Origin: Klenkia brasiliensis
GTDB lineage: Bacteria; Actinomycetota; Actinomycetes; Mycobacteriales; Geodermatophilaceae
Length of the DNA stretch: 64,000 nt
Assembly (NCBI RefSeq): GCF_900100695.1
Contig: NZ_FNCF01000002.1
Location: 310,001 to 374,000 of the forward strand
Direction: 5' to 3'
Positions 25,538 through 34,386 of the stretch are shown here, one piece after another. The notes beneath the pieces were generated by a model, which worked only from the letters and a program-made list of their open reading frames with translations, was not told where the DNA came from and searched no databases. The stretch's first letter is position 1. Each line of letters opens with the position of its first letter. The position numbers and the translations under genes are program-made.

Positions 25538-26548
25538 TCAGGCCAGGGCGCGCACCACGGGGTCCAGCACGTCCAGCGGCACCCCGGTGCCGGGGTAGAC
25601 GCTGAAGCGGTCGACCAGCCCGTCGTAGCGCTCGAGCAGCGCCGGGCCCACCGCGTCTGGCTCGGCGACGACGGCGAACGTGCCCAGCACCTCGTCGTCC
25701 ACCAGTCGCGCCATGGCCCGCCAGCGGCCCTCGTCCCGGGTGGTCGACAGCGCGTGCAGCTCGTCCCCGAGCGAGCCCCAGCCGTGCAGCTCCAGCACGG
25801 GCCGGTAGGCCGGGGTCGACCCGTAGAAGGCGATCTGCGCCCGGACGGCGTCCGCGGCCCGGGCCCGCTCGGCGTCGTCCCGTCCGGTGACCACGAACCC
25901 CGGCAGGCTGACCTGGACGGCTGACCGGTCGCGGCCGGTGGCGTCCAGGCCCTCCTGCAGCGCGGGGAGCGTGCGCTCGCGCAGGTAGCGGGCGGTGGTG
26001 AAGGAGTGCGCGAGCAGGCCGTCGGCCGCCTCCCCGGCCAGCCTGGTCATCAGCGGGCCGACCGCGGCCAGGTGCACCGGCGGCGGGCCCCACTCGTGCA
26101 CCGCGGGGGTGAACATCGGCGTCATCAGGGTGTGCCGGTAGTGCTCGCCGCGGAAGCGCAGCGGGGCGTCGTCGGTCCAGCTCGCCCAGATGGCGCGCAG
26201 GGCGCCCAGGTACTCGCGCATCCGCGCGGCCGGGGCGGACCACGGCATGGAGAACCGGCGCTCGACGTGCGCCTTGATCTGGGTGCCCAGGCCGAGGACG
26301 AACCGGCCCCGGCTGTAGCGCTGCAGGTCGTAGGCGGTGTAGGCCAGCGTCATCGGGGACCGGGCGAAGGCGACGGCGATGGCCGACCCGACCGACACCG
26401 CCGCGGTGCCCAGCGCCGCGGCGTGCAGCACCAGGAAGGGGTCCTGGGCGACCTCGGAGGCCCAGACGCCGGCGTAGCCGCGGTCCTCCAGCTCGCGCGC
26501 GGTCGCCGCCGGGTCGTCGGCGCTGGTCAGCGAGGCGTCGAGCAGCAT
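25538..26548 (-). CDS. LLM-class F420-dependent oxidoreductase (TIGR03617-like)
   Basis: A luciferase-like monooxygenase-fold protein of 336 residues. Typical F420-type segments are ARELEDRGYAGVWASEVAQDPF, VGSAIAVAFARSPMTLAYTAYDLQRYSRGRFVLGLGTQIKAHVERRF, and LVDDEVLGTFAVVAEPDAV. Such enzymes use reduced F420 or FMN on varied substrates. ATG 26546-26548 overlaps the acyl-CoA synthetase stop (ATGA), so the two form an operon divergent from the AtuA/carboxylase genes. It may oxidise the acyl or terpenoid substrate of that pathway. The substrate cannot be read from the sequence. Confidence 0.85.
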   Translation of the reverse strand: MLLDASLTSADDPAATARELEDRGYAGVWASEVAQDPFLVLHAAALGTAAVSVGSAIAVAFARSPMTLAYTAYDLQRYSRGRFVLGLGTQIKAHVERRFSMPWSAPAARMREYLGALRAIWASWTDDAPLRFRGEHYRHTLMTPMFTPAVHEWGPPPVHLAAVGPLMTRLAGEAADGLLAHSFTTARYLRERTLPALQEGLDATGRDRSAVQVSLPGFVVTGRDDAERARAADAVRAQIAFYGSTPAYRPVLELHGWGSLGDELHALSTTRDEGRWRAMARLVDDEVLGTFAVVAEPDAVGPALLERYDGLVDRFSVYPGTGVPLDVLDPVVRALA

Positions 26549-28077
26549 CAGCGGTACATCTCGGTGAGCCGCCGCTTGACCAGCTTCCCGGCGGCGCTGC
26601 GCGGGAGCTCGGCCTGGAACTCGATCCGCCGGGGCACCTTGTAGCCGGCCAGCCGCTCGCGGGCGAACCCGATGAGGTCGGCGGCGAGGTCGGCGGAGGG
26701 CTCGACGCCCTCGACCGGCTGCACCACGCCGAGCACCGCCTCGCCGAGGTCCTCGTCGGGCACCCCGATGACGGCGACGTCGGCGACGGCCGGGTGCATG
26801 ACCAGCACGTCCTCGGCCTCCTGCGGGTAGACGTTCACACCACCGGAGATGATCATGAACGCCTTGCGGTCGGTGAGGTAGAGGTAGCCCTCGTCGTCGA
26901 CCCGGCCCACGTCGCCGATCGCCGACCAGGTCGGGTGGTCGGGGTGCTGCGCGGCCGCGGTCTTCTCCGGGTCGCCGTGGTAGCTGAAGGGCATCGCGTC
27001 GCGCTCGACGTACACCGTGCCCACCTCGCCGGCCGGCAGCTCGCGGCCCTCCTCGTCGCAGATGTGCAGCACGCCGAGCGCGGCCCGCCCGACGCTGCCG
27101 GGGTGGGCCAGCCAGTCCTGCGGGCCGATGATCGTGACGCCGTTGCCCTCGGTGGAGGAGTAGTACTCGTGCAGGACCGGCCCCCACCACTCCATCATCT
27201 GCTGCTTGACCTCGACCGGGCAGGGCGCGGCGGCGTGGATGACCACCCGCTGGCTCGAGACGTCGTAGCGCTCGCGGACCTCGGCCGGCAGCTTGAGCAT
27301 CCGCACGAACATCGTCGGCACCCACTGGCTGTGCGTGATGCCGTACCGCTCGATGTGCGCCAGGGCGGTCTCGGCGTCGAACCGAGCGGCCATGACGACG
27401 GTGCCGCCGGAGCGGTGCTGCATGCCGCCGAAGCGCAGGGGTGCGGCGTGGTAGAGCGGGGCGGCGGAGTAGTAGACGGTCTCGGTGTCGAAGCCGTACA
27501 GCGGGCCGAAGACGGCGGTGAACACGTCCCCGGGCTGGTCGATCAGGTGCGTCGGGAGCTTGGGCAGCACGCCCTTGGGCCGGCCGGTGGTGCCCGAGCT
27601 GTAGAGCATGTCGGTGCCGGCCGGCTGCACGTCCGGGCGGAGCGGGCTGGCGGCGGCCAGTGCGGCCTCGTAGTCCGCGTACCCCTCCACCGGGCCGCCC
27701 CAGGCCAGCCGCAGCGCGAGGTCCGGGCAGCGCTGCGCGGTCTCCCGGGCCAGCGCCGCCGCGCCCGCGGAGGCCACCAGCACCCGGGCGCCGCAGTCCC
27801 GGACGATGTAGGCGGCCTCGTCGGCGGTGAGGTGGTTGTTCACGCCGGTGACGTAGAGCCCCGACCGCAGCGCGGCCCAGTAGACCTCGAAGACCTCCGG
27901 GGTGTTGTCCGCGACGAACGCGACGTGGTCGCCGGGGCCCAGGCCCTGCTGCCGGAACACATCGGCCAGCCGGGTCGAGCGCTCGTCCAGCTGGGCGTAG
28001 GTGAGCACGCGGCCGGTCTCGGCGACGACGACGGCCGGCTTGTCGGGGGTGCGGTCGGCGAACGTGCCTGGGTACAT
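26548..28077 (-). CDS. Acyl-CoA synthetase (ANL superfamily)
   Basis: An AMP-forming ligase of 509 residues. Motifs are MLYSSGTTGRPKGVLPK (P-loop), YYSSTEGNG, YLYLTDRKAFMIISGGVNVYP and the catalytic lysine region PRSAAGKLVKRRL. It activates a carboxylic acid to its CoA ester in the cytoplasm. It resembles the FadD4-like branch that accompanies actinobacterial catabolic clusters. The divergent partner operon encodes AtuA-like, carboxylase and acyl-CoA dehydrogenase proteins, so it probably feeds that pathway. Substrate unknown: a branched or terpenoid acid is the best guess. Confidence 0.9.
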   Translation of the reverse strand: MYPGTFADRTPDKPAVVVAETGRVLTYAQLDERSTRLADVFRQQGLGPGDHVAFVADNTPEVFEVYWAALRSGLYVTGVNNHLTADEAAYIVRDCGARVLVASAGAAALARETAQRCPDLALRLAWGGPVEGYADYEAALAAASPLRPDVQPAGTDMLYSSGTTGRPKGVLPKLPTHLIDQPGDVFTAVFGPLYGFDTETVYYSAAPLYHAAPLRFGGMQHRSGGTVVMAARFDAETALAHIERYGITHSQWVPTMFVRMLKLPAEVRERYDVSSQRVVIHAAAPCPVEVKQQMMEWWGPVLHEYYSSTEGNGVTIIGPQDWLAHPGSVGRAALGVLHICDEEGRELPAGEVGTVYVERDAMPFSYHGDPEKTAAAQHPDHPTWSAIGDVGRVDDEGYLYLTDRKAFMIISGGVNVYPQEAEDVLVMHPAVADVAVIGVPDEDLGEAVLGVVQPVEGVEPSADLAADLIGFARERLAGYKVPRRIEFQAELPRSAAGKLVKRRLTEMYR

Positions 28078-28138
28078 GCTGGCTCCGTCGGTGCTCGGCG
28101 GCGGCTGTCGCCGGGATCCTGCGGTGTGACCGGGGGCA

Positions 28139-28227
28139 CGGTCAACCCTGACTGCCGCGCCGCGGACCCTTGACGCCGGGACCCCCGCCCCGCAGGCTGG
28201 GCCCGGTAGCGGTCAGGGCTGACTGCT
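28139..28227. promoter_or_regulatory. Pair of matching operator-like sites in the divergent catabolic promoter
   Basis: Two 18-base segments, 28139-28156 (cggtcaaccctgactgcc) and 28210-28227 (cggtcagggctgactgct), match at 14 positions and lie 71 bases apart. The core of the second, GTCAG-gg-CTGAC, is a perfect palindrome; the first, GTCA-accc-TGAC, is nearly so. They flank the 168-base gap between the synthetase and TIGR03084 genes, so one regulator could control both operons. No regulator gene is adjacent. Confidence 0.6.
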
Positions 28228-28245
28228 TGCCGACGAGGAGGTCGC

Positions 28246-28998
28246 GTGGCACTGCTGGACGGCCTGCTGGCCGACCTGGCGGCCGAGGGCGAGGCCCTGG
28301 ACGCCGTGGTCGCCGGCCTCGACGACGCCGGCTGGGCCACCCCGACGCCGGCGGCCGGGTGGACGGTCGCGCACCAGGTGGCGCACCTGGCCTGGACCGA
28401 CGAGGCCTCCCTGGTCGCCGCCACCGACCCCGACCCGGTGCTGCCCGACCTGTCCGTCGACGCCGCCGCGGCCGACGGGGCCGCGGTGTCACCGGCCGAG
28501 CTGCTCGCCCGCTGGCGGACGTCCCGCACCGCGCTCGCGCAGGCGCTGGCCGCCGTCCCGGCCGGGGCGAAGCTGCCCTGGTACGGCCCGCCCATGGGCG
28601 CGGCGTCGATGGCCACCGCGCGGCTGATGGAGACCTGGGCGCACGGCGTCGACGTCCGCGACGCGCTCGACCTGCCCGTGCCGGCGACCGACCGGCTGCG
28701 GCCGGTCGCCCACCTCGGCGTCGTCACCCGGGGGTTCGCCTTCGGCCAGCACGGCCTGCCCGCCCCCGCCGAGGACGTGCGGGTGGAGCTGACCGCGCCG
28801 TCGGGCGAGGTGTGGGCCTGGGGCGACCCCGCCGCGGCCGACCGGGTGACCGGCCCGGCGCTGGACTTCTGCCTGCGGGTCACCCAGCGCCGGCCCCGGT
28901 CCGCGCTCGCGCTCACCGCCACCGGCCCGGTCGCCGACCGCTGGCTGGACGTCGCGCAGGCCTTCGCCGGCCGCCCGGGCGCCGGGAGCCACGGGTGA
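28246..28998 (+). CDS. TIGR03084-family (maleylpyruvate isomerase-like) protein
   Basis: A 250-residue protein of the DinB/MDMPI metal-binding fold. N-terminal GWATPTPAAGWTVAHQVAHLAWTDE holds the metal-ligand His region, followed by MATARLMETWAHGVDVRDAL with the second and third His. GTG 28246 follows GAGGAGGT. TIGR03084 genes typically precede AtuA-like/DUF1446 and acyl-CoA carboxylase genes in actinobacteria, as here; the role in the pathway is unknown, perhaps mycothiol- or CoA-linked. It overlaps the next gene by GTGA. Confidence 0.85.
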   Translation: MALLDGLLADLAAEGEALDAVVAGLDDAGWATPTPAAGWTVAHQVAHLAWTDEASLVAATDPDPVLPDLSVDAAAADGAAVSPAELLARWRTSRTALAQALAAVPAGAKLPWYGPPMGAASMATARLMETWAHGVDVRDALDLPVPATDRLRPVAHLGVVTRGFAFGQHGLPAPAEDVRVELTAPSGEVWAWGDPAAADRVTGPALDFCLRVTQRRPRSALALTATGPVADRWLDVAQAFAGRPGAGSHG

Positions 28999-30731
28999 GC
29001 GACCCGCTGCGCATCGGCAACGCGTCGGGCTTCTACGGCGACCGGCGGGCCGCCGTCCGGGAGATGCTCGAGGGCGGGCCGCTGGACGTGCTGACCGGGG
29101 ACTACCTGGCGGAGCTGACCATGCTCATCCTGGGCCGGGACCGGGCCGCGGACCCCACCCGCGGGTACGCGCGGACGTTCCTGGCCCAGCTCGAGGAGTG
29201 CCTGGGCCTGGCCCGCGACCGCGGCGTGCGGCTGGTGGTCAACGCCGGCGGCACCAACCCGGCGGGCCTCGCGGACGCGGTGCGGGCGCTGGCCGACCGG
29301 CTCGGCGTGCCCACCGCGGTCGCGCACGTCGAGGGCGACGACCTGCTGCCCCGCGCCGCCGAGCTCGGCCTCGGCGAGCCGCTGACCGCCAACGCCTACC
29401 TGGGTGCCTTCGGCATCGCGGCCTGCCTGGACGCCGGTGCCGACGTCGTGGTCACCGGCCGGGTCACCGACGCCTCGCTGGTGGTCGGTCCGGGCATCAG
29501 CGCCTTCGGCTGGGGCCGCGACGACCTGGACGCGCTGGCCGGCGCGATGGTCGCCGGGCACGTGCTGGAGTGCGGCACCCAGGCCACCGGGGGCAACCTG
29601 TCCAGCTTCGCCGAGCACCCGGTCGAGCAGCTGCTGCACCCCGGCTTCCCGCTCGCCGAGCTGCACGCCGACGGGTCGGCCGTGGTCACCAAGCACCCGG
29701 GCACCGGCGGCGTGGTCGACGTCGACACCGTCACCGCGCAGCTGCTGTACGAGGTCACCGGCGCCCGGTACGCCGGCCCCGACGCCGTCGCCCGCTTCGA
29801 CACCGTGCAGCTCACCGCCGACGGCCCCGACCGGGTGCGCCTGTCCGGCACCCGCGGCGAACCGCCGCCGCCGGACACCAAGGTCTGCCTGAACGCCCTC
29901 GGCGGGCACCGGAACGAGGTCACCTTCGTGCTCACCGGCGAGCGGGTGGCGGCCAAGGCGGCGCTGGTGCGGGCCCAGTTCGAGGCCGCGCTGGCGCCCC
30001 GGCCGGCCGAGCTGGTGTGGTCCGCCGTCGGCACCGAGCAGCCGGGCGCGGACACCGAGGCCGGCGCCAGCGTGCTGCTGCGTGCCCAGGCCACCGACCC
30101 GCGGGCCGAGGTGGTGGGCCGGGCGTTCTCCGGCGCCGCCGTGGAGCTGGCACTGGCCTCCTACCCGGGCTTCCACCTCACCGCCCCGCCCGGGAACGGC
30201 TCGGCCTTCGGCGTCTACACGCCGGCGTTCGTGCCGCAGGCCGTCGTCCCGCACGTCGCGGTGCTGCCCGACGGCAGCCGCGTCGACGTCCCCCCGCCGG
30301 CGACCACCGCCCCGCTCGCCCCGGCAGGGGAAGCCCTGCACCCGTCGACGGGGCCCGGTGGTGGGGGTGGGGCTTCCCCTGCCCGGGGTGGGTGGGGGCC
30401 GACGCGGCGGGCGCGGCTCGGGAGGGTCGCGCGCGCCCGCAGCGGCGACAAGGGCGGGACGGCGACCATCGGCCTCTGGGCCCGCACCGACACCGCGGCC
30501 GCCTGGCTGGCCGCGGCCATCACCCCCGACGTCGTCCGCGAGCTGCTGCCCGAGGCCGCCGACCTGCCGGTGACCGTGCACCCGCTGCCGAACCTGCGCG
30601 CCGTCGACGTGGTGGTGGAGGGCCTGCTGGGCCGGGGCGTGGCGGCCAGCACCCGGTTCGACCCGCAGGGCAAGGCCGTGGGCGAGTGGCTGCTCGGCCG
30701 CGAGGTCGACGTCCCGGAGGCGCTGCTGTGA
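28995..30731 (+). CDS. Acyclic terpene utilisation AtuA-like protein (DUF1446)
   Basis: A protein of 578 residues with an N-terminal DUF1446/AtuA domain (about 1-420: GNASGFYGDR, VVNAGGTNPAGLADAVRAL, ADVVVTGRVTDASLVVGP, HVLECGTQATGGN) and a C-terminal AtuA ferredoxin-fold domain (RARSGDKGGTATIGLWARTD to the end). Pseudomonas AtuA is needed for citronellol/geraniol degradation; the chemistry is not established. GTG 28995 overlaps the TIGR03084 stop and the stop overlaps the carboxyltransferase start. The interdomain linker (residues about 443-463) is encoded by a perfect 14-bp hairpin that looks inserted. Confidence 0.88.
   Translation: MSDPLRIGNASGFYGDRRAAVREMLEGGPLDVLTGDYLAELTMLILGRDRAADPTRGYARTFLAQLEECLGLARDRGVRLVVNAGGTNPAGLADAVRALADRLGVPTAVAHVEGDDLLPRAAELGLGEPLTANAYLGAFGIAACLDAGADVVVTGRVTDASLVVGPGISAFGWGRDDLDALAGAMVAGHVLECGTQATGGNLSSFAEHPVEQLLHPGFPLAELHADGSAVVTKHPGTGGVVDVDTVTAQLLYEVTGARYAGPDAVARFDTVQLTADGPDRVRLSGTRGEPPPPDTKVCLNALGGHRNEVTFVLTGERVAAKAALVRAQFEAALAPRPAELVWSAVGTEQPGADTEAGASVLLRAQATDPRAEVVGRAFSGAAVELALASYPGFHLTAPPGNGSAFGVYTPAFVPQAVVPHVAVLPDGSRVDVPPPATTAPLAPAGEALHPSTGPGGGGGASPARGGWGPTRRARLGRVARARSGDKGGTATIGLWARTDTAAAWLAAAITPDVVRELLPEAADLPVTVHPLPNLRAVDVVVEGLLGRGVAASTRFDPQGKAVGEWLLGREVDVPEALL
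30323..30383. repeat. In-frame palindromic element inside the AtuA-like gene
   Basis: Arms 30323-30336 and 30370-30383 pair over 14 bases and enclose a 33-base loop containing cccgtcgacggg-gccc. It is homologous to the element at 32378-32439 in the biotin carboxylase gene: both contain GGAAGCYC arms, a YACCCGTCG loop start and GGGGTG before the right arm, with a C-G to T-A compensatory change in the stem. It encodes a Gly/Pro linker between two folded domains. Confidence 0.75.
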
Positions 30732-32323
30732 CCGTCTTCCGCTCCGTCCTGGACACCGCCGCGCCCCAGTTCGCCGTCCACCGCACCGCGGTGCTGGCCG
30801 CGCTGGCCCAGGTGGACGCCGACTGCGCCCGGGCGGTCGCCGGCGGCGGGGAGAAGGCGGTCGCCCGGCACCGCGGGCGGGGCAAGCTCACCGCCCGGGA
30901 GCGGATCGAGCTGCTCATCGACGCCGACAGCCCCTTCCTGGAGCTCTCGCCGCTGGCCGCCTGGGGCACCGAGTTCGCCGTCGGCGCCAGCGTGGTCACC
31001 GGCCTCGGCGTCGTCGAGGACGTCGAGTGCGTGGTCGTCGCGCACGACCCCACCGTCCGCGGCGGCGCCAGCAACCCGTGGACGCTGAGGAAGACGCTGC
31101 GCGCGATGCAGATCGCGCGGGAGAACCGGCTCCCGCTGATCAGCCTGGTGGAGAGCGGCGGGGCCGACCTGCCCACGCAGAAGGACATCTTCATCCCCGG
31201 TGGGCAGCTGTTCCGCGACCTCACCCGGCTCTCGGCCGCCGGCATCCCCACCGTCGCCCTGGTCTTCGGCAACGCCACCGCCGGCGGGGCCTACGTGCCC
31301 GGGATGAGCGACCACGTGGTGATGGTCGACGGCGGCGCGAAGGTCTTCCTGGGCGGGCCGCCGCTGGTGCGGATGGCCACGGGGGAGGTCGCCGACGAGG
31401 AGTCCCTGGGCGGGGCGGCGATGCACGGCCGGGTGTCCGGGCTGGCCGACCACGTGGCGGTCGACGAGGTGGACGCTGTGCGGATCGGCCGGCGCATCGT
31501 GGCCCGGCTGGGCTGGCGCAAGGCCGGGCCCGCGCCGCAGGCCGCCGTCCCGCCGCGGTACGACGAGGAGGAGCTGCTCGGCGTGGTCGGCACCGACCTG
31601 TCGCAGCCCTTCGACCCGCGCGAGGTGCTGGCCCGGGTGGTCGACGACTCCGACCTCGACGAGCACAAGCCCCGCTACGGCCCGTCGCTGGTCACCGCCT
31701 GGGCCCGCATCCACGGCCACCGGGTGGGCGTGCTGGCCAACGCGCAGGGCGTGCTGTTCAGCGCCGAGGCGCAGAAGGCCACCCAGTTCATCCAGCTGGC
31801 GAACGCGAGCGCGACGCCCCTGGTCTTCCTGCACAACACCACCGGTTACATGGTCGGGGCGGAGTACGAGCAGGGCGGGATCATCAAGCACGGCGCGATG
31901 ATGATCAACGCGGTCTCCAACAGCCGGGTGCCGCACCTGTCGGTGCTGCTGGGCGCCTCCTACGGCGCCGGCCACTACGGCATGTGCGGCCGCGCCTACG
32001 ACCCCCGGTTCCTGTTCGCCTGGCCGACGGCGAAGTCCGCGGTGATGGGCCCGGCGCAGCTGGCCGGGGTGCTCTCGATCGTGGCCCGGGCGGCCGCGGA
32101 GTCCCGCGGCACCCCGTTCGACGAGGAGGGGGACGCGGCGATGCGGGCGGCCGTGGAGGCCCAGATCGAGGCGGAGTCGGTGCCGCGCTTCCTGTCCGGC
32201 CGGGTGTACGACGACGGGATCATCGACCCGCGCGACACCCGCACCGTGCTCGGGATGTGCCTGTCGGCGATCGCGTCCGGCGAGGTCAGCGGGACGCCGG
32301 GCTACGGGGTGTTCCGGCCGTGA
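30728..32323 (+). CDS. Acyl-CoA carboxylase carboxyltransferase (beta) subunit
   Basis: A crotonase-fold carboxyltransferase of 531 residues. Motifs are GRGKLTARERIELLIDADSPFLEL, VVAHDPTVRGGASNPWTLRK, GGQLFRDLTRLSAAGIPTVALVFGNATAGGAYVPGMSDHVVMV and LLGASYGAGHYGMCGRAYDPRFLFAWP. It transfers CO2 from biotin to the acyl-CoA. The AxGGxYxPGM and GAGxYGMxGRAY patterns group it with methylcrotonyl- and geranyl-CoA carboxylases rather than acetyl/propionyl enzymes. With the AtuA-like gene this suggests leucine- or terpene-type branched substrates. GTG 30728 overlaps the previous stop. Confidence 0.9.
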   Translation: MTVFRSVLDTAAPQFAVHRTAVLAALAQVDADCARAVAGGGEKAVARHRGRGKLTARERIELLIDADSPFLELSPLAAWGTEFAVGASVVTGLGVVEDVECVVVAHDPTVRGGASNPWTLRKTLRAMQIARENRLPLISLVESGGADLPTQKDIFIPGGQLFRDLTRLSAAGIPTVALVFGNATAGGAYVPGMSDHVVMVDGGAKVFLGGPPLVRMATGEVADEESLGGAAMHGRVSGLADHVAVDEVDAVRIGRRIVARLGWRKAGPAPQAAVPPRYDEEELLGVVGTDLSQPFDPREVLARVVDDSDLDEHKPRYGPSLVTAWARIHGHRVGVLANAQGVLFSAEAQKATQFIQLANASATPLVFLHNTTGYMVGAEYEQGGIIKHGAMMINAVSNSRVPHLSVLLGASYGAGHYGMCGRAYDPRFLFAWPTAKSAVMGPAQLAGVLSIVARAAAESRGTPFDEEGDAAMRAAVEAQIEAESVPRFLSGRVYDDGIIDPRDTRTVLGMCLSAIASGEVSGTPGYGVFRP

Positions 32324-34386
32324 GCGTCACCCCCGCCCCCGCCCCCAGACCCGCCCCCGCCTCCGCGTCCGCCCCCGGGGTATCGGAAGCTCTACCCGTC
32401 GCACCGGGCCCGTCCGGCGGGGTGGAGCTTCCGATACCCACGCGGCCGGTCACCCGCGTGCTGGTGGCCAACCGTGGCGAGATCGCCCGCCGGGTGTTCC
32501 GCACCTGCCGCGACCTCGGCATCGGCACGGTGGCCGTCCACAGCGACGCCGACGCCGGCAGCCCCCACCGCGCCGAGGCCGACCGCGCCGTCCGGCTGCC
32601 CGGCTCCGCCCCGGCCGACACCTACCTGCGGGCCGACCTGCTGGTCGCGGCCGCGCTGGCCGCCGGCGCCGACGCCGTCCACCCCGGCTACGGCTTCCTG
32701 TCCGAGGACGCCGGGTTCGCCCGCGCGGTGCTCGACGCCGGGCTGACCTGGATCGGCCCGCCGCCGGCCGCCATCGCGGCGATGGGCTCCAAGATCGCGG
32801 CCAAGGAGCGGATGGCTGCGGCCGGCGTCCCCGTCCTGGAGCTCGCGCAGGTCACCGAGGCCGACCTGCCGGTGCTGGTCAAGGCCTCGGCCGGCGGCGG
32901 CGGCCGCGGCATGCGGGTGGTGCGGCGGCTGGCGGACCTGGACGGCGAGCTCGCCGCCGCCCGGGCCGAGGCCGCGTCGGCGTTCGGCGACCCCACCGTC
33001 TTCGTCGAGCCCTACGTCGAGGCCGGCCGGCACGTCGAGGTGCAGGTGCTCGCCGACACCCACGGCACGGTCTGGTCGCTGGGGGAGCGGGAGTGCTCCC
33101 TGCAGCGCCGGCACCAGAAGGTCGTGGAGGAGACGCCGTCCCCGTTCGTCGATGCCGACCTGCGGGCCGCGCTGTCGGCGGCGGCGGTCACCGCGGCCAG
33201 GGCGATCGACTACGTCGGCGCGGGCACCGTGGAGTTCCTCGTGCGCGCCGACGGGGCGTTCTTCTTCCTGGAGACCAACACCCGGCTGCAGGTCGAGCAC
33301 CCGGTCACCGAGTGCGTCACCGGCCTGGACCTGGTCGCCTGGCAGCTGCGCATCGCCGCCGGCGCCGCGCTGCCGCCGTCCCCGCCGGCGCCGCGCGGGC
33401 ACGCGATCGAGGTCCGGCTCTACGCCGAGGACCCCGCCGCGGGCTGGCGGCCGGCCAGCGGCACGGTGCACGCCTTCGACGTGCCCGGGACGCCGTTCGC
33501 GGTGCCGCCGGGCCCGGGCACCCGGGTGGACGCCGGTGTCGTCGCCGGCAGCGAGGTCGGCACGCACTACGACCCGATGCTGGCCAAGGTGGTGGCCTGG
33601 GCGCCCACCCGCGACGAGGCCGCCGCCCGGCTGGCCGGAGCGCTCGCCGGCGCCCGGCTGCACGGGCCGGCCACCAACCGGGACCTGCTCGTGTGCACGC
33701 TGCGGCACCCCGCCTTCCTGGCCGGGGAGACCGACACCGCCTTCTTCGACCGGCACGGCCTGGCCGCCCTCGCCGCCCCGCTGGCCGGGCCGGACGACGT
33801 CGCGCTCGCCGCGGTCGCCGCCGCGCTGGCCCTGGCCGCGGCCCGGCGGCGGGACGCCACCGTGCTGGGCGGGCTGCCCGGCGGGTGGCGGAACGTCCCG
33901 TCCCAGCTGCAGCGCGCCGCCTTCGCGCACGGCGGGGAGACCGTCGAGGTCGGCTACCGGCTCACCCGCGACGGCCTGCTCGGCGTCCCCGGGGTCGAGC
34001 TGGTCTCCGCGACGCCCGACGAGGTCGTGCTGGCCGTCGACGGCGTCCAGCGCCGGCTGCGGGTGGCCGCGTACGGCGACGACGTGCGGGTGGACGGCGA
34101 CGGCTGGGCGGTGGCGCTGCGCGCGCTGCCCCGGTTCCCCGATCCGTCGGCGGCGGTGGCGGCCGGGTCGCTGGTGGCGCCGATGCCCGGGTCGGTGGTC
34201 GCCGTGGACGTGGCAGCCGGCGACCGGGTGACCGCCGGCCAGCGGCTGCTGGTGCTCGAGGCGATGAAGATGCAGCACCCGGTGACCGCGCCCGCCGACG
34301 GCGCGGTGACCAGCGTGGACGTGTCGGTCGGTGACCAGGTGGGGGCCGGCGCGGTCCTCGCCGTCCTGGAGGGGGACCCCGCATGA
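32320..34386 (+). CDS. Acyl-CoA carboxylase biotin carboxylase/BCCP (alpha) subunit
   Basis: A 688-residue alpha subunit. The biotin carboxylase part runs from TRVLVANRGEIARRVFR (about residue 44) with ATP-grasp motifs ADAVHPGYGFLSED, ASAGGGGRGMRVV and LETNTRLQVEHPVTE. The C-terminal BCCP domain carries the biotinyl lysine in LEAMKMQHPV. The first 43 residues are a non-homologous Pro/Ala/Ser-rich extension encoded partly by a perfect 15-bp hairpin (32378-32439). Without it the gene would start near VANRGE; with it GTG 32320 still overlaps the previous stop. It pairs with the carboxyltransferase to carboxylate a branched acyl-CoA. Confidence 0.9.
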   Translation: MSVTPAPAPRPAPASASAPGVSEALPVAPGPSGGVELPIPTRPVTRVLVANRGEIARRVFRTCRDLGIGTVAVHSDADAGSPHRAEADRAVRLPGSAPADTYLRADLLVAAALAAGADAVHPGYGFLSEDAGFARAVLDAGLTWIGPPPAAIAAMGSKIAAKERMAAAGVPVLELAQVTEADLPVLVKASAGGGGRGMRVVRRLADLDGELAAARAEAASAFGDPTVFVEPYVEAGRHVEVQVLADTHGTVWSLGERECSLQRRHQKVVEETPSPFVDADLRAALSAAAVTAARAIDYVGAGTVEFLVRADGAFFFLETNTRLQVEHPVTECVTGLDLVAWQLRIAAGAALPPSPPAPRGHAIEVRLYAEDPAAGWRPASGTVHAFDVPGTPFAVPPGPGTRVDAGVVAGSEVGTHYDPMLAKVVAWAPTRDEAAARLAGALAGARLHGPATNRDLLVCTLRHPAFLAGETDTAFFDRHGLAALAAPLAGPDDVALAAVAAALALAAARRRDATVLGGLPGGWRNVPSQLQRAAFAHGGETVEVGYRLTRDGLLGVPGVELVSATPDEVVLAVDGVQRRLRVAAYGDDVRVDGDGWAVALRALPRFPDPSAAVAAGSLVAPMPGSVVAVDVAAGDRVTAGQRLLVLEAMKMQHPVTAPADGAVTSVDVSVGDQVGAGAVLAVLEGDPA
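32378..32439. repeat. In-frame palindromic element in the biotin carboxylase N-terminal extension
   Basis: Perfect 15-bp arms (32378-32392 with 32425-32439) enclose a 32-base loop containing acccgtcgcaccgggcccgt. It is homologous to the element at 30323-30383 and lies two genes away in the same operon. It encodes part of a residue-poor extension (SEALPVAP and VELPIP) absent from ordinary biotin carboxylases. Confidence 0.78.
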
